This document shows, in pieces, positions 19,816 to 30,798 of a stretch of 49,876 nt of DNA. Both the position numbers and the translations under genes were made by a program. Below the pieces are notes generated by a model. It was given only the letters and a program-made list of their open reading frames with translations. It ran no database searches and was not told the DNA's origin. Each line of letters starts with the position of its first letter. Within the stretch, counting starts at the first letter, position 1. Origin of the DNA: [Bacillus] enclensis (GTDB lineage: Bacteria > Bacillota > Bacilli > Bacillales > Bacillaceae_B); NCBI RefSeq assembly GCF_001456935.1, contig NZ_KQ758494.1, forward strand, positions 1-49,876. The letters run 5' to 3'.

Positions 19816-20241
19816 GTGGCTAAAAAAGTTATCAAAATGGTTAAATTGCAGATTCCTGCGGGTAAAGCTAATCCAGCTCCACCGGTTGGTCCTGCATTAG
19901 GTCAAGCAGGTGTTAACATCATGGGATTCTGTAAGGAATTCAATGCTCGTACAGCAGATCAAGCTGGCTTAATCATTCCTGTTGAAATCACGGTTTTTGA
20001 AGACCGTTCATTTACATTCATCACAAAAACTCCACCTGCTGCTGTTCTTCTTAAGAAAGCTGCTGGTATCGAGTCTGGTTCAGGCGAACCTAACAGCAAA
20101 AAAGTGGCAACACTTAAACGCGATAAAGTACGTGAAATTGCTGAAACAAAAATGCCTGACTTAAATGCAGCTAGCGTTGAATCAGCTATGCGCATGGTAG
20201 AAGGAACTGCGCGCAGCATGGGTATCGTCATCGAAGACTAA
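19816..20241 (+). CDS. rplK: 50S ribosomal protein L11
   Basis: A 141-aa protein of the GTPase-associated centre, binding 23S rRNA and the thiopeptide site. The N-terminal domain carries the proline-rich [17 protein letters not shown] segment and the C-terminal domain binds rRNA. I chose the second GTG (MAKKVIKM), spaced correctly from AAGGAGG and giving the B. subtilis length; the earlier GTG at 19807 overlaps the ribosome site. Confidence 0.98.
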   Translation: MAKKVIKMVKLQIPAGKANPAPPVGPALGQAGVNIMGFCKEFNARTADQAGLIIPVEITVFEDRSFTFITKTPPAAVLLKKAAGIESGSGEPNSKKVATLKRDKVREIAETKMPDLNAASVESAMRMVEGTARSMGIVIED

Positions 20242-20276
20242 TCCAGCTTCGCTCAATTGAATGTTCCTGTTGAACG

Positions 20277-20317
20277 AGGTTGCGATGATGAAATGTACTG
20301 TTTCACTCTCGCAACCT
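20277..20317 (+). ncRNA. Hairpin with symmetric internal loop between rplK and rplA
   Basis: AGGTTGCGA (20277-20285) pairs with TCGCAACCT (20309-20317); inside, TGAAA pairs with TTTCA across a 3 x 3 internal loop (TGA opposite CTC), capped by a 7-nt loop. No strong T-run follows. In other bacteria L1 represses its own operon by binding mRNA that imitates its 23S site, so this is a candidate L1 target; I infer this from position and shape only. Confidence 0.5.
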
Positions 20318-20370
20318 TATTTCGTGGGAGGTTATTCCGCTAAAACCACATCGAGGAGGAAATTTTAAAA

Positions 20371-21072
20371 ATGGCTAAAAAAGGTAAAAAGTTTCTTGAA
20401 GCTCAAAAGCTTGTAGATCGTACTACAGCTTATTCAGTTGAAGAAGCAATCGAACTAGTTAAGAAAACAAACATCGCTAAGTTTGACGCAACTGTAGAAG
20501 TGGCGTTCCGCTTAGGTGTAGATACTCGTAAGAATGACCAGCAGATCCGTGGAGCAGTCGTGCTTCCTCACGGTACTGGTAAAACTCAAAAAGTCCTTGT
20601 ATTCGCTAAAGGTGAAAAAGCAAAAGAAGCAGAAGCTGCTGGTGCTGACTACGTTGGCGATGCGGACATGATCAACAAAATCCAACAAGGATGGTTCGAG
20701 TTCGACGTAATCGTTGCAACTCCGGACATGATGGGTGAAGTTGGTAAGCTTGGACGCGTATTGGGACCTAAAGGCTTAATGCCAAACCCTAAAACTGGAA
20801 CAGTTACTTTCGACGTCGAAAAAGCTGTTAACGAAATCAAAGCTGGTAAAGTAGAATACCGTGCTGATAAAGCTGGCAACGTACACGTTCCTGTTGGAAA
20901 GATCTCTTTCGACAGCGAAAAATTAGTTGAGAACTTCACAACTATGTACGACACAATGCTTAAAGCTAAACCTTCTGCAGCTAAAGGAACTTACATGAAG
21001 AACGTCGCTGTTACTTCAACTATGGGTCCTGGTGTTAAAGTTGATCCTTCAACTTTCGCAGTTAAGGCATAA
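20371..21072 (+). CDS. rplA: 50S ribosomal protein L1
   Basis: A 233-aa protein of the mobile L1 stalk that helps release E-site tRNA. The family segment around [14 protein letters not shown] and [17 protein letters not shown] is intact. GAGGAGG precedes the ATG. L1 is a translational autorepressor in several bacteria, and a candidate site is described at 20277-20317. A separate promoter follows for rplJ. Confidence 0.98.
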   Translation: MAKKGKKFLEAQKLVDRTTAYSVEEAIELVKKTNIAKFDATVEVAFRLGVDTRKNDQQIRGAVVLPHGTGKTQKVLVFAKGEKAKEAEAAGADYVGDADMINKIQQGWFEFDVIVATPDMMGEVGKLGRVLGPKGLMPNPKTGTVTFDVEKAVNEIKAGKVEYRADKAGNVHVPVGKISFDSEKLVENFTTMYDTMLKAKPSAAKGTYMKNVAVTSTMGPGVKVDPSTFAVKA

Positions 21073-21079
21073 TTTGGTA

Positions 21080-21108
21080 TTGACTTAACATGAACTAATC
21101 ATTATAAT
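21080..21108 (+). promoter_or_regulatory. Promoter of rplJ-rplL with an inverted repeat over the -10
   Basis: TTGACT (21080-21085), 17-bp spacer, perfect TATAAT (21103-21108). A perfect 8-bp inverted repeat (GAACTAAT at 21092-21099, ATTAGTTC at 21107-21114) brackets the -10 box. Confidence 0.88.
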
Positions 21109-21143
21109 TAGTTCTGTTGTTAAAAAACGAATACATTTGTACC

Positions 21144-21260
21144 GTAGACAGCTGGTGCTCCCCGGAGCTTAATTTCCCGCCGAGGTAATTGCGATAAAAA
21201 ATGCGCCCTGTGCGTGTTAGCGATGCCCTTATGTCTACCTTGATATAAGGGCATTTTTTA
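21144..21260 (+). promoter_or_regulatory. L10 leader with intrinsic terminator
   Basis: This is the leader RNA known upstream of rplJ in Bacillota. GTAGACA (21144-21150) can pair with TGTCTAC (21232-21238), closing a branched structure. Alternatively a perfect 10-bp terminator forms (ATGCCCTTAT 21223-21232 with ATAAGGGCAT 21245-21254, then T-run). Because the closing arm shares its first base and loop with the terminator, the two states compete. Binding of excess L10 or L10-L12 complex is expected to favour termination. Confidence 0.88.
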
Positions 21261-21309
21261 TTGGATGACGGTATAAATGTTCATCAGTCAATCTACAGGA
21301 GGTGTAATG

Positions 21310-21810
21310 ATGAGCAGCATTCTAGAACAAAAGCAACACATCGTTGGAGAAATCTCTGACAAGCTAAAGAACAGTGTATCTACAATCATTGTAGATTACC
21401 GTGGCCTTGATGTTTCTGAAGTAACTGAGCTTCGTAAACAACTTCGTGACGCTGGCATCGACTTCAAAGTGTACAAAAACACTATGACTCGTCGTGCGGC
21501 AGCAGAAGCTGGTCTTGAAGGGTTAAACGAATTCCTAACTGGTCCAAACGCAATCGCGTTCAGTACGGAAGAAGTTGTAGCTCCTGCCAAGATCCTTAAT
21601 AACTTCGCTAAAGATCACGAAGCACTTGAAATCAAAGCTGGTGTTATCGAAGGAACAATCACATCTGTTGAAGATGTTAAAGCTATCGCTGAACTTCCAA
21701 GCCGCGAAGGACTTCTTTCTATGCTACTCAGCGTGCTTCAAGCTCCAATGCGCAACTTCGCATTGGCAACAAAAGCCGTTGCAGACCAAAAAGAAGAACA
21801 AGGCGCGTAA
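21310..21810 (+). CDS. rplJ: 50S ribosomal protein L10
   Basis: A 166-aa base of the L7/L12 stalk. The N-terminal rRNA-binding domain includes [17 protein letters not shown]; the C-terminal helix binds L12 dimers. Two ATGs are adjacent; the second (21310) lies 7 nt after GGAGG and gives the B. subtilis length, so I prefer it over 21307 or the earlier in-frame ATG at 21277. Expression should be controlled by the L10 leader. Confidence 0.96.
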   Translation: MSSILEQKQHIVGEISDKLKNSVSTIIVDYRGLDVSEVTELRKQLRDAGIDFKVYKNTMTRRAAAEAGLEGLNEFLTGPNAIAFSTEEVVAPAKILNNFAKDHEALEIKAGVIEGTITSVEDVKAIAELPSREGLLSMLLSVLQAPMRNFALATKAVADQKEEQGA

Positions 21811-21868
21811 GTTAAACAGAGTCGCTTAAATAATAAAAAGTACCAACACACTAAGGAGGAAATTTAAA

Positions 21869-22228
21869 ATGAGTAAAGAGCAAATCATTGATGCGATTAA
21901 AGAAATGTCCGTTCTTGAACTGAACGATCTAGTAAAAGCTATCGAAGAAGAATTCGGAGTAACTGCTGCTGCACCTGTAGCTGTAGCTGGTGGCGGAGCA
22001 GAAGCTGCTGCTGAAAAAACTGAATTTGACGTTGTTCTTGAGAGCGCTGGTTCTCAAAAGATCAAAGTTATCAAAGTTGTTCGTGAAATCACAGGTCTTG
22101 GACTTAAAGAAGCGAAAGAACTTGTTGACAACACTCCAAAAGCTCTTAAAGAAGGCATTTCTAAAGAAGAAGCTGAAGAGCTTAAAGCTAAACTTGAAGA
22201 AGTTGGCGCTGGCGTAGAAGTTAAGTAA
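21869..22228 (+). CDS. rplL: 50S ribosomal protein L7/L12
   Basis: A 119-aa stalk protein recruiting translation GTPases. It has an N-terminal dimerisation helix, an alanine/glycine-rich hinge (about 34-50) and a C-terminal domain with the factor-binding segment ([15 protein letters not shown]). AAGGAGG precedes the ATG. A strong terminator follows, so rplJ-rplL is a separate unit from rpoB. Confidence 0.98.
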   Translation: MSKEQIIDAIKEMSVLELNDLVKAIEEEFGVTAAAPVAVAGGGAEAAAEKTEFDVVLESAGSQKIKVIKVVREITGLGLKEAKELVDNTPKALKEGISKEEAEELKAKLEEVGAGVEVK

Positions 22229-22239
22229 TAACCGCATAG

Positions 22240-22278
22240 AAGAAAAGCTCGCTTTATAAGCGGGCTTTTTTCTTCTTT
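22240..22278 (+). terminator. Intrinsic terminator after rplL
   Basis: AAGCTCGCTT pairs with AAGCGGGCTT around TATA, extended by AGAAGAAA with TTTCTTCT, with a run of six T within the right arm. Confidence 0.9.
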
Positions 22279-22292
22279 TGGTTATCACTTTA

Positions 22293-22533
22293 TACTGCCG
22301 CTGTAGGTTTCCGTGCAAGACTTCGCTTTCCGCGGGCGGCTGGTGAGCCTCCTCGGTTAAGGTAGGAACTGTCTAGCTGCAGGGCTTAGAGGCACATGTC
22401 ATAAGCCAAACCGACCAAGAAGGCAAAGAGCGCCTTCCAGGCCGGTCCGTCTTATGCCACCCGCCTCTGTACAAAGCCCTTCCGCATTTCTATTAGGAGT
22501 CTGCGTCTTGCACTCCAACCAACAGCTGCTATT
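22293..22533. repeat. Intergenic hairpin repeat, copy D (outer element reversed relative to core)
   Basis: The outer element is in reverse orientation compared with A and B: CCGTGCAAGACTTCGCTTTC at the left, GTCTTGCACTCC at the right. The core (about 22371-22492) is nevertheless in the same + strand orientation as in A and B. The outer element is also shortened: the core joins directly to the AGGAGTCTGCGTC arm. It lies directly after the rplL terminator in the 22229-22602 gap. Confidence 0.85.
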
Positions 22534-22602
22534 CACTTAAATTAATTGATGCAGGCTTAAATGCATTCTTACTTTAAGTACATGAAAGATGGAGGTGTAA
22601 TA

Positions 22603-23211
22603 ATGACTAATCACTACTATTCCAGCAAGCCGGAAGTGGAAAGTAATCCTCAAAGCATTCAATTTGAATTGCGCGGGCATTCCTTTCGGTTCAAGACGGA
22701 TCAGGGAGTCTTTTCGAAAAAGGAAGTGGATTTCGGTTCAAGGACGTTGATCGAAAACTTCGTACTGCCGGAGACAAAAGGTGCATTGCTCGATGTCGGG
22801 TGCGGTTACGGACCGATTGGCCTTGCTTTGGCGAAAGATTTTGGTGACCGCACGATTCATATGGTCGATGTTAACGAAAGAGCCCTTTCGCTTGCGGGTG
22901 AAAACGCGAAAGCTAACGGCGTGGAAAACGTGAGCATCTACCAAAGCGACCGCTATCAAAATGTTAAAGAGAAGGGCTTTGCGGCAATCCTTACAAATCC
23001 GCCTATCAGGGCGGGGAAAGATACCGTTCATTCCATCCTTTCAGGAAGCTATGACCATCTGGCGGATAAAGGTGAATTATGGGTCGTTATTCAGAAGAAG
23101 CAGGGTGCTCCATCCGCCATGGATAAAATGGAAGAATTGTTCTCGAATGTAGAAATCGCTGCAAGAAAAAAAGGTTACTACATTCTGAGATCGGTAAAAG
23201 AAATCCGTTGA
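22603..23211 (+). CDS. Class I SAM-dependent methyltransferase, RsmC-like (YbxB)
   Basis: A 202-aa methyltransferase, probably modifying a guanine N2 in 16S rRNA (RsmC type). Motif I is LLDVGCGYGPIGLALA and the N6/N2-methyltransferase motif NPP is in LTNPPIRAG. It is about half the length of E. coli RsmC and corresponds to the catalytic half, as usual for Bacillota. The ATG chosen follows GATGGAGGTG; an in-frame ATG at 22561 lies upstream of that site. It sits between rplL and rpoB as in B. subtilis. The exact methylated base is not known to me. Confidence 0.9.
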   Translation: MTNHYYSSKPEVESNPQSIQFELRGHSFRFKTDQGVFSKKEVDFGSRTLIENFVLPETKGALLDVGCGYGPIGLALAKDFGDRTIHMVDVNERALSLAGENAKANGVENVSIYQSDRYQNVKEKGFAAILTNPPIRAGKDTVHSILSGSYDHLADKGELWVVIQKKQGAPSAMDKMEELFSNVEIAARKKGYYILRSVKEIR

Positions 23212-23274
23212 CGTAGCTAATCCGCTATGATAACATTATAAAATGCAAAAATATTATTTTCCGGTATTGTGTCC

Positions 23275-23288
23275 ATATGTATACATAT
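23275..23288. repeat. 14-bp perfect palindrome upstream of rpoB
   Basis: ATATGTATACATAT, a perfect palindrome, abuts the candidate rpoB -35 box (shares base 23288). It could be an operator; no regulator is recognised. Confidence 0.45.
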
Positions 23289-23315
23289 TGGATAAATTGG
23301 AAAAGATTATAAAAT
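23288..23315 (+). promoter_or_regulatory. Candidate promoter of rpoB-rpoC
   Basis: TTGGAT (23288-23293), 16-bp spacer, TAAAAT (23310-23315). The region has several other AT-rich -10 look-alikes, so the choice is tentative. Confidence 0.4.
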
Positions 23316-23338
23316 AATAGTTCGTCATATGAAAATGA

Positions 23339-23369
23339 GGTTTTATCATTAAAACCCTTTTTCTTTTTG
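23339..23369 (+). terminator. Terminator/attenuator in the rpoB leader
   Basis: GGTTTTA (23339-23345) and TAAAACC (23350-23356) pair perfectly around TCAT, followed by CTTTTTCTTTTT. It lies between the candidate rpoB promoter and rpoB, so it may attenuate rpoBC transcription as well as end rsmC transcripts. A second hairpin (GACAGA/TTCTGTC, about 23377-23394) follows. Confidence 0.7.
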
Positions 23370-23440
23370 TCTTGGACAGAGTGCATTCTGTCTTAGACAT
23401 ATAGACACAACCAAAACGCTTGATTTGAGGGGTGAATCAG

Positions 23441-26400
23441 TTGACAGGTCAACTAGTTCAGTATGGACGACACCGCCAACGCAGAAGTTTTGCGCGTATC
23501 AGTGAAGTTTTAGAATTGCCGAATTTAATCGAAATTCAAACTTCCTCGTATCAATGGTTTCTTGATGAGGGGTTAAGAGAAATGTTCCGTGACATTTCTC
23601 CGATTGAGGACTTCACTGGTAATCTCTCTTTGGAATTTATTGATTATAGTCTGGGAGAGCCAAAGTACTCGGTGGAAGAATCAAAGGAAAGAGATGTAAC
23701 TTACTCTGCGCCGCTTAGGGTGAAAGTCCGTCTTGTGAATAAGGAAACTGGAGAAGTGAAAGATCAAGACGTATTTATGGGTGACTTCCCGCTTATGACA
23801 GATACAGGTACTTTTGTCATTAACGGAGCTGAACGTGTAATCGTTTCTCAGCTTGTACGTTCACCTAGTGTGTATTTCAGCGGAAAAGTAGATAAGAACG
23901 GAAAGAAAGGGTTTACTGCTACCGTTATACCAAACCGCGGAGCTTGGCTTGAGTATGAAACAGATGCAAAAGATGTTGTTTATGTGCGAATTGATCGAAC
24001 TCGCAAACTGCCGGTAACGGTTCTTTTACGTGCCCTTGGGTTTGGCTCTGATCAAGAAATCATCGATCTGGTCGGTGACAATGAGTACATTCGTAACACG
24101 CTCGAGAAAGACAATACGGAAGGTATCGACAAAGCATTGCTCGAAATCTACGAGCGTCTGCGTCCGGGAGAACCTCCTACAGTAGAAAATGCTAAAAGTT
24201 TACTCGTTTCACGTTTCTTTGATCCAAAGCGTTATGACTTGGCAAACGTTGGACGTTATAAGATGAATAAAAAGCTTCACATTAAGAACCGTTTATTCGG
24301 TCAGACTCTAGCAGAAACTCTTGCAGATCCGGAAACGGGCGAGATTCTTGCAGAGAAGGGCACGGTTCTGGACCGTCGTACTCTAGACAAAGTCATCCCT
24401 TATTTAGAAGAAGGTATCGGCTTCAAGACTTATCAGCAGTCCGGCGGAGTGTTGGAGGATGATGTGACTCTCCAATCTATCAAAATCTACTCTCCTAATG
24501 AAGAAGGAGAACAAGAGATTAATGTAATCAGCAACGCGTATGTAGAAGAGGAAGTCAAATACATCACACCTGCTGACATCATTTCATCCATCTCTTATTT
24601 CTTCAATTTATTGCATGGAGTAGGATTTACAGATGATATTGATCACCTGGGCAACCGTCGTTTACGTTCGGTTGGCGAATTGCTTCAGAACCAGTTCCGT
24701 ATCGGTCTTTCCCGTATGGAGCGTGTCGTTCGTGAAAGAATGTCCATCCAGGATACGAATACGATCACTCCTCAGCAGCTGATCAACATTCGTCCGGTTA
24801 TCGCATCGATGAAAGAATTCTTTGGAAGCTCACAGCTTTCTCAATTCATGGACCAGACGAACCCGCTTGCGGAATTGACGCATAAGCGCCGTCTGTCAGC
24901 ACTCGGACCTGGTGGTCTTACTCGTGAACGTGCCGGATTCGAAGTGCGTGACGTTCACTATTCCCACTACGGCCGTATGTGTCCGATCGAAACACCAGAG
25001 GGTCCGAACATCGGACTGATCAACTCACTTTCTTCATTTGCGAAAGTGAATAAATTCGGTTTCATCGAAACACCTTACCGCCGTGTAGATCCTGATACGG
25101 GCAAAGTTACCGACCGTATCGATTACTTAACGGCAGATGAAGAAGATAACTATGTAGTGGCACAGGCGAACGCACGTCTGGGCGACGACGGTTCATTCCT
25201 TGATGAGGAAGTAATCGCGCGTTTCCGCGGTGAGAACACGGCTATGAGACGTGACCGCATCGACTACATGGATGTATCTCCTAAACAAGTAGTATCAGCT
25301 GCGACAGCATGTATTCCTTTCTTGGAAAACGATGACTCCAACCGTGCCCTGATGGGAGCGAACATGCAGCGTCAGGCAGTGCCTCTTTTAAATCCTGAAT
25401 CACCGCTTGTCGGAACCGGTATGGAACACGTATCGGCTAAAGATTCCGGAGCTGCAGTCATCTGTAAGTATGAAGGTATTGTCGAAAAAGTTGAGGCGAA
25501 ACAAGTTTGGGTCCGCCGTGTGAAAGAAATTGACGGTCAGGAAGTAAAAGGTGACCTCGATAAGTATCGTATGCAAAAATATATCCGTTCCAACCAGGGA
25601 ACCTGCTACAACCAGCGTCCGATCGTAAGTGAAGGCGACCGCGTAGTGAAAGGTGAAATCCTTGCTGACGGTCCTTCAATGGAGAAAGGCGAATTAGCCT
25701 TGGGACGCAACGTAATGGTTGGTTTCATGACATGGGACGGTTACAACTATGAAGATGCGATTATCATGAGTGAGCGTCTTGTGAAAGACGATGTCTATAC
25801 TTCCATCCATATTGAAGAATATGAGTCTGAGTCCCGTGATACGAAGCTCGGACCGGAAGAGATCACACGTGATATCCCGAACGTCGGGGAAGATGCTTTG
25901 CGCAACCTTGACGAACGCGGAATCATCCGCATCGGTGCAGAAGTAAAAGATGGCGACTTGCTTGTTGGTAAAGTAACGCCTAAAGGTGTAACGGAGCTGA
26001 CAGCTGAAGAACGCTTATTACATGCGATCTTTGGTGAGAAAGCCCGTGAAGTAAGGGATACTTCCCTGCGAGTGCCTCACGGCGGCGGCGGGATTATCCT
26101 CGATGTCAAAGTCTTCAATCGTGAAGACGGCGACGAGCTGCCTCCTGGTGTGAACCAGCTTGTCCGTGTCTACATTGTTCAGAAGCGTAAGATTTCTGAA
26201 GGTGACAAGATGGCCGGACGACATGGTAACAAAGGTGTTATCTCTAAGATTCTGCCTGAAGAAGATATGCCTTATCTTCCTGATGGCACACCGATCGATA
26301 TCATGCTTAACCCGCTTGGGGTTCCATCACGTATGAACATCGGTCAGGTGCTTGAGCTTCACCTTGGTATGGCAGCAAGATATCTGGGCATCCATGTCGC

Positions 26401-26998
26401 TTCACCTGTATTTGATGGAGCGCGTGAGGAAGATGTCTGGGATACGATCGAAGAAGCAGGTATGGCACGCGATGCCAAAACCGTTCTTTACGACGGAAGA
26501 ACAGGTGAACCGTTTGATAACCGTGTGTCAGTTGGAATCATGTACATGATCAAACTTGCCCACATGGTCGATGACAAGCTTCACGCTCGTTCTACCGGTC
26601 CTTACTCACTTGTTACGCAGCAGCCGCTGGGCGGTAAAGCTCAATTCGGCGGACAGCGTTTCGGTGAGATGGAGGTATGGGCACTTGAAGCATACGGTGC
26701 CGCTTATACACTGCAAGAAATCCTTACCGTTAAATCCGATGACGTTGTCGGCCGTGTGAAAACATACGAAGCAATCGTCAAAGGTGAAAACGTGCCTGAG
26801 CCTGGGGTTCCGGAATCGTTCAAGGTTCTGATCAAAGAGCTTCAAAGTTTAGGTATGGATGTTAAGATCCTTTCAAGCACCGAAGAAGAGATTGAAATGC
26901 GTGACTTGGAAGACGAAGAAGAAGTACAACAAGCCGACACGCTGAATATATCTGAGTCTAATGAGCAAGAATCCGAGACAGTAGGGTCAAAGGAATAA
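23441..26998 (+). CDS. rpoB: RNA polymerase beta subunit
   Basis: 1185 aa with all catalytic beta regions through to the conserved C-terminus, followed by a short acidic tail (about 1145-1185). The rifampicin pocket reads as wild type: Gln468, Asp471, His481 and Ser486 are the residues usually changed in resistant mutants. I chose the TTG start ([13 protein letters not shown]), as in B. subtilis, spaced about 7 nt from GAGGGGTGA; an in-frame GTG at 23432 overlaps that site. rpoC follows after 51 nt. Confidence 0.98.
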   Translation: MTGQLVQYGRHRQRRSFARISEVLELPNLIEIQTSSYQWFLDEGLREMFRDISPIEDFTGNLSLEFIDYSLGEPKYSVEESKERDVTYSAPLRVKVRLVNKETGEVKDQDVFMGDFPLMTDTGTFVINGAERVIVSQLVRSPSVYFSGKVDKNGKKGFTATVIPNRGAWLEYETDAKDVVYVRIDRTRKLPVTVLLRALGFGSDQEIIDLVGDNEYIRNTLEKDNTEGIDKALLEIYERLRPGEPPTVENAKSLLVSRFFDPKRYDLANVGRYKMNKKLHIKNRLFGQTLAETLADPETGEILAEKGTVLDRRTLDKVIPYLEEGIGFKTYQQSGGVLEDDVTLQSIKIYSPNEEGEQEINVISNAYVEEEVKYITPADIISSISYFFNLLHGVGFTDDIDHLGNRRLRSVGELLQNQFRIGLSRMERVVRERMSIQDTNTITPQQLINIRPVIASMKEFFGSSQLSQFMDQTNPLAELTHKRRLSALGPGGLTRERAGFEVRDVHYSHYGRMCPIETPEGPNIGLINSLSSFAKVNKFGFIETPYRRVDPDTGKVTDRIDYLTADEEDNYVVAQANARLGDDGSFLDEEVIARFRGENTAMRRDRIDYMDVSPKQVVSAATACIPFLENDDSNRALMGANMQRQAVPLLNPESPLVGTGMEHVSAKDSGAAVICKYEGIVEKVEAKQVWVRRVKEIDGQEVKGDLDKYRMQKYIRSNQGTCYNQRPIVSEGDRVVKGEILADGPSMEKGELALGRNVMVGFMTWDGYNYEDAIIMSERLVKDDVYTSIHIEEYESESRDTKLGPEEITRDIPNVGEDALRNLDERGIIRIGAEVKDGDLLVGKVTPKGVTELTAEERLLHAIFGEKAREVRDTSLRVPHGGGGIILDVKVFNREDGDELPPGVNQLVRVYIVQKRKISEGDKMAGRHGNKGVISKILPEEDMPYLPDGTPIDIMLNPLGVPSRMNIGQVLELHLGMAARYLGIHVASPVFDGAREEDVWDTIEEAGMARDAKTVLYDGRTGEPFDNRVSVGIMYMIKLAHMVDDKLHARSTGPYSLVTQQPLGGKAQFGGQRFGEMEVWALEAYGAAYTLQEILTVKSDDVVGRVKTYEAIVKGENVPEPGVPESFKVLIKELQSLGMDVKILSSTEEEIEMRDLEDEEEVQQADTLNISESNEQESETVGSKE

Positions 26999-27049
26999 AT
27001 TAAGAGCAATTAGGGTTAGAGCCTGTAGATTAAAAGGGAGGTAGGCCCC

Positions 27050-30000
27050 TTGCTAGATGTAAATAACTTTGAGTATATGAAAATTGGTTTAGCTTCCCCC
27101 GATAAGATCCGTTCGTGGTCTTACGGGGAAGTCAAAAAACCGGAAACCATCAACTATCGTACTTTAAAGCCGGAAAAAGACGGCTTGTTCTGTGAACGTA
27201 TTTTCGGTCCTACAAAGGACTGGGAATGTCACTGTGGTAAATACAAGCGCGTACGTTATAAAGGCGTCGTTTGTGACCGCTGTGGTGTTGAAGTGACAAA
27301 AGCGAAAGTCCGCCGTGAACGCATGGGTCACATCGAACTCGCCGCTCCAGTTTCACATATCTGGTACTTCAAAGGAATCCCAAGCCGTATGGGTCTTGTT
27401 TTGGACATGTCCCCCCGTGCATTGGAAGAAGTCATTTACTTCGCTTCTTATGTAGTAACAGAACCTGGTGATACGGCTCTTGAGAAAAAGCAGCTGCTTT
27501 CTGAAAAAGAGTACCGTGCTTACCGTGAGAAATATGGAGTGAAGTTCCAGGCGGCTATGGGTGCAGAAGCGATCAAAAAACTCCTTCAGGATATCGATCT
27601 TGACAAAGAAGCCGATTTCTTGAAAGAAGAGCTGAAAACAGCGCAAGGTCAGCGACGCACACGTGCCATCAAGCGTCTTGAAGTGGTCGAGTCATTCAGG
27701 AATTCAGGAAATGATCCTGACTGGATGATCCTTGATGTACTTCCTGTCATCCCTCCTGAGCTTCGTCCTATGGTTCAGCTGGATGGGGGACGTTTTGCAA
27801 CATCTGATTTGAACGACTTATATCGTCGTGTCATCAACCGTAACAACCGTTTGAAACGTTTATTAGATCTTGGTGCCCCAAGCATCATCGTGCAGAATGA
27901 GAAGCGTATGCTTCAAGAAGCAGTAGACGCTCTGATCGATAACGGCCGCCGCGGACGTCCGGTAACAGGACCAGGTAACCGTCCATTGAAATCTCTTTCT
28001 CACATGCTTAAAGGGAAGCAGGGACGTTTCCGTCAAAACCTTCTTGGTAAGCGTGTTGACTATTCAGGCCGTTCTGTAATCGTTGTTGGTCCAAACCTGA
28101 AAATGTACCAATGTGGTCTTCCAAAAGAAATGGCACTTGAATTATTCAAGCCATTTGTCATGAAAGAACTAGTTGAAAAAGGGTTGGCTCACAACATCAA
28201 GAGTGCAAAACGCAAGATTGAACGCGTGCAGCCGGAAGTATGGGATGTTTTAGAAGAGGTAATCAAAGAACACCCTGTTCTATTGAACCGTGCACCTACC
28301 CTTCACAGACTTGGTATTCAAGCCTTTGAACCAACTCTTGTCGAAGGCCGTGCGATCCGTCTTCACCCGCTCGTATGTACTGCATACAACGCGGACTTTG
28401 ACGGTGACCAGATGGCGGTCCACGTACCGTTGTCTTCTGAAGCACAGGCTGAAGCGCGCATGCTTATGCTTGCCGCTCAGAACATCCTGAACCCTAAAGA
28501 CGGTAAACCTGTTGTTACACCATCACAGGATATGGTACTGGGTAACTATTACCTTACTCTTGAACGTGAAGATGCTGTCGGCGAAGGCATGGTCTTCTCT
28601 GATGCAAATGAAGTACTGCTTGCTTATCAAAATGGATATGTACACTTGCATACACGTATTGGAATCAATGCAGGCACACTTCATAACAAAACGTTCACTG
28701 AAAAGCAAAACAGCCAAATGCTATTAACGACGGTTGGTAAAGTAATCTTCAACGAAATCTTGCCGGACTCCTTCCCGTTCATTAATGAACCGACAAAGAC
28801 GAACCTGGAAGAAGTAACTCCAGAACATTACTTTGTAGAGCCTGGTACAGACATCAAAGAAGAATTTAAAAACCGTGAGTTGATCAATCCGTTCAAAAAA
28901 GGTTTCTTAGGAAACATCATTGCAGAAGTATTCAAGAAGTTTGCGATCACCGAAACTTCAAGGATGCTCGATAAAATGAAAGACTTAGGATTCAAATATT
29001 CTTCGAAAGCAGGTATTACGGTCGGTATCGCCGACATCGTTGTATTGGCTGAAAAAGAACAGATCCTGGTTGAAGCACAAAGTAAAGTAGACAACGTATT
29101 GAAGCAATTCAAACGTGGTCTGATTACAGAAGATGAGAGATACGACCGTGTCATCTCGATCTGGAGTGCTGCGAAAGATACGATCCAAGGTAAGCTGATG
29201 GCTACCCTTGATAAACGCAACCCGATCTTCATGATGAGTGACTCAGGTGCCCGTGGTAACGCATCTAACTTCACTCAGCTTGCCGGTATGCGTGGTCTGA
29301 TGGCCAACCCGGCTGGACGTATCATTGAATTACCGATCAAATCAAGTTTCCGTGAAGGTCTGACGGTCCTTGAATACTTCATCTCTACCCACGGTGCCCG
29401 TAAAGGTCTTGCCGATACAGCACTGAAGACAGCCGACTCAGGATATCTGACACGCCGTCTTGTAGATGTGGCCCAGGATGTCATCGTACGTGAGGAAGAC
29501 TGTGGAACTGACAGAGGACTTCTCGTCGGCTCCATCAAGGAAGGCACCGAGATCATCGAGCCTCTTGAAGAGCGTCTTCTCGGCCGTTACTCACGCAAGA
29601 CATTGCGTCACCCTGAAACAGACGAGATTCTTGTCGATGAGAACCAGCTGATCACGGAAGATTTGGCTAAAATGATCGTAGATGCAGGAATCGAACACGT
29701 TTCGATCCGTTCTGCATTCACATGTAACACCCGCCACGGTGTATGTGAGAAATGTTATGGAACAAACCTTGCTACTGGTCAAAAAGTAGAAGTGGGAGAA
29801 GCAGTCGGTATCATCGCTGCACAATCCATCGGGGAACCTGGTACACAGCTTACAATGCGTACATTCCATACCGGTGGTGTTGCAGGGGACGATATCACCC
29901 AAGGTTTACCGCGTATCCAAGAGATCTTCGAAGCGCGTAACCCTAAAGGTCAGGCTGTCATCTCTGAAATGGACGGTGTCATTACTTCCATCGGTGAAGG

Positions 30001-30649
30001 AAAAGACCGTCAATATGAAATCACTGTCCAAGGTGATGTCGAAACAAGAAGCTATACAGCTCCTTATACAGCTCGCCTCAAGTTCGGTGTCAACGATAAA
30101 GTTGCCCGCGGACAAGAGCTTACTGAAGGTTCGATCGATCCGAAAGAATTACTTAAAGTACGTGATGTATCTGCCGTTCAAGAATACTTGCTGCGCGAAG
30201 TACAAAAAGTATATCGTATGCAAGGGGTTGAAATCGGCGATAAGCACGTAGAAGTAATGGTTCGTCAAATGCTTCGAAAAGTTCGCGTGATCGACGCTGG
30301 TGAAACTGAGGTACTTCCAGGTACTCTTATGGACATTCATCAGTTCAGAGATGCGAATGAAAAAGCATTGCTTGATGGAAGCATCCCGGCAACAGGCAGA
30401 CCTGTATTGCTCGGAATCACAAAAGCTTCCCTTGAGACGGATTCCTTCTTATCTGCAGCTTCATTCCAAGAAACAACCCGCGTGTTGACGGATGCTGCAA
30501 TTAAAGGAAAACGCGATGAGCTTCTAGGATTGAAAGAAAATGTTATCATCGGTAAACTGGTTCCTGCTGGTACAGGTATGCAGCGTTACCGTAAGGCAGA
30601 ACCTGTCCTCGCTGAAGAAAACACGGAAGAGACAGTGACTGTAGAGTAA
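27050..30649 (+). CDS. rpoC: RNA polymerase beta' subunit
   Basis: 1199 aa. The N-terminal zinc finger has Cys60, 62, 75 and 78; the active-site NADFDGD motif puts Asp449, 451 and 453 as the Mg2+ ligands; a second zinc site is in [13 protein letters not shown]; the trigger loop and C-terminal segments are intact. The start is TTG, 8 nt after GGGAGGT, matching [10 protein letters not shown] in B. subtilis. A strong terminator follows. Confidence 0.98.
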   Translation: MLDVNNFEYMKIGLASPDKIRSWSYGEVKKPETINYRTLKPEKDGLFCERIFGPTKDWECHCGKYKRVRYKGVVCDRCGVEVTKAKVRRERMGHIELAAPVSHIWYFKGIPSRMGLVLDMSPRALEEVIYFASYVVTEPGDTALEKKQLLSEKEYRAYREKYGVKFQAAMGAEAIKKLLQDIDLDKEADFLKEELKTAQGQRRTRAIKRLEVVESFRNSGNDPDWMILDVLPVIPPELRPMVQLDGGRFATSDLNDLYRRVINRNNRLKRLLDLGAPSIIVQNEKRMLQEAVDALIDNGRRGRPVTGPGNRPLKSLSHMLKGKQGRFRQNLLGKRVDYSGRSVIVVGPNLKMYQCGLPKEMALELFKPFVMKELVEKGLAHNIKSAKRKIERVQPEVWDVLEEVIKEHPVLLNRAPTLHRLGIQAFEPTLVEGRAIRLHPLVCTAYNADFDGDQMAVHVPLSSEAQAEARMLMLAAQNILNPKDGKPVVTPSQDMVLGNYYLTLEREDAVGEGMVFSDANEVLLAYQNGYVHLHTRIGINAGTLHNKTFTEKQNSQMLLTTVGKVIFNEILPDSFPFINEPTKTNLEEVTPEHYFVEPGTDIKEEFKNRELINPFKKGFLGNIIAEVFKKFAITETSRMLDKMKDLGFKYSSKAGITVGIADIVVLAEKEQILVEAQSKVDNVLKQFKRGLITEDERYDRVISIWSAAKDTIQGKLMATLDKRNPIFMMSDSGARGNASNFTQLAGMRGLMANPAGRIIELPIKSSFREGLTVLEYFISTHGARKGLADTALKTADSGYLTRRLVDVAQDVIVREEDCGTDRGLLVGSIKEGTEIIEPLEERLLGRYSRKTLRHPETDEILVDENQLITEDLAKMIVDAGIEHVSIRSAFTCNTRHGVCEKCYGTNLATGQKVEVGEAVGIIAAQSIGEPGTQLTMRTFHTGGVAGDDITQGLPRIQEIFEARNPKGQAVISEMDGVITSIGEGKDRQYEITVQGDVETRSYTAPYTARLKFGVNDKVARGQELTEGSIDPKELLKVRDVSAVQEYLLREVQKVYRMQGVEIGDKHVEVMVRQMLRKVRVIDAGETEVLPGTLMDIHQFRDANEKALLDGSIPATGRPVLLGITKASLETDSFLSAASFQETTRVLTDAAIKGKRDELLGLKENVIIGKLVPAGTGMQRYRKAEPVLAEENTEETVTVE

Positions 30650-30658
30650 TAAAATAAG

Positions 30659-30703
30659 GCTAACTCTCAGGGGATATTTCATCTTTCTGAGAGTTAGCTT
30701 TTA
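30659..30703 (+). terminator. Intrinsic terminator after rpoC
   Basis: GCTAACTCTCAG pairs perfectly with CTGAGAGTTAGC around a 20-nt loop, then TTTT. The T-run is short. Confidence 0.8.
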
Positions 30704-30722
30704 TAAATCTTTTATTTCGATG

Positions 30723-30751
30723 TTGACATTGAAAATTTAAGATGATAATAT
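30723..30751 (+). promoter_or_regulatory. Promoter of rplGB and the str genes
   Basis: Perfect TTGACA (30723-30728), 17-bp spacer, TAATAT (30746-30751) with TGA before it (extended -10). It likely drives rplGB-rpsL-rpsG-fusA. Confidence 0.88.
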
Positions 30752-30798
30752 ATTCAAGGTTGCTCCTATTAATAACCTGCTACTTTGGAGGATATGAA

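Noticed and set aside
24824..24900. Possible antibiotic-resistance alleles in rpoB and rpsL
   Set aside because: The residues usually altered (rpoB Gln468, Asp471, His481, Ser486; rpsL Lys56 and Lys101) read as wild type.
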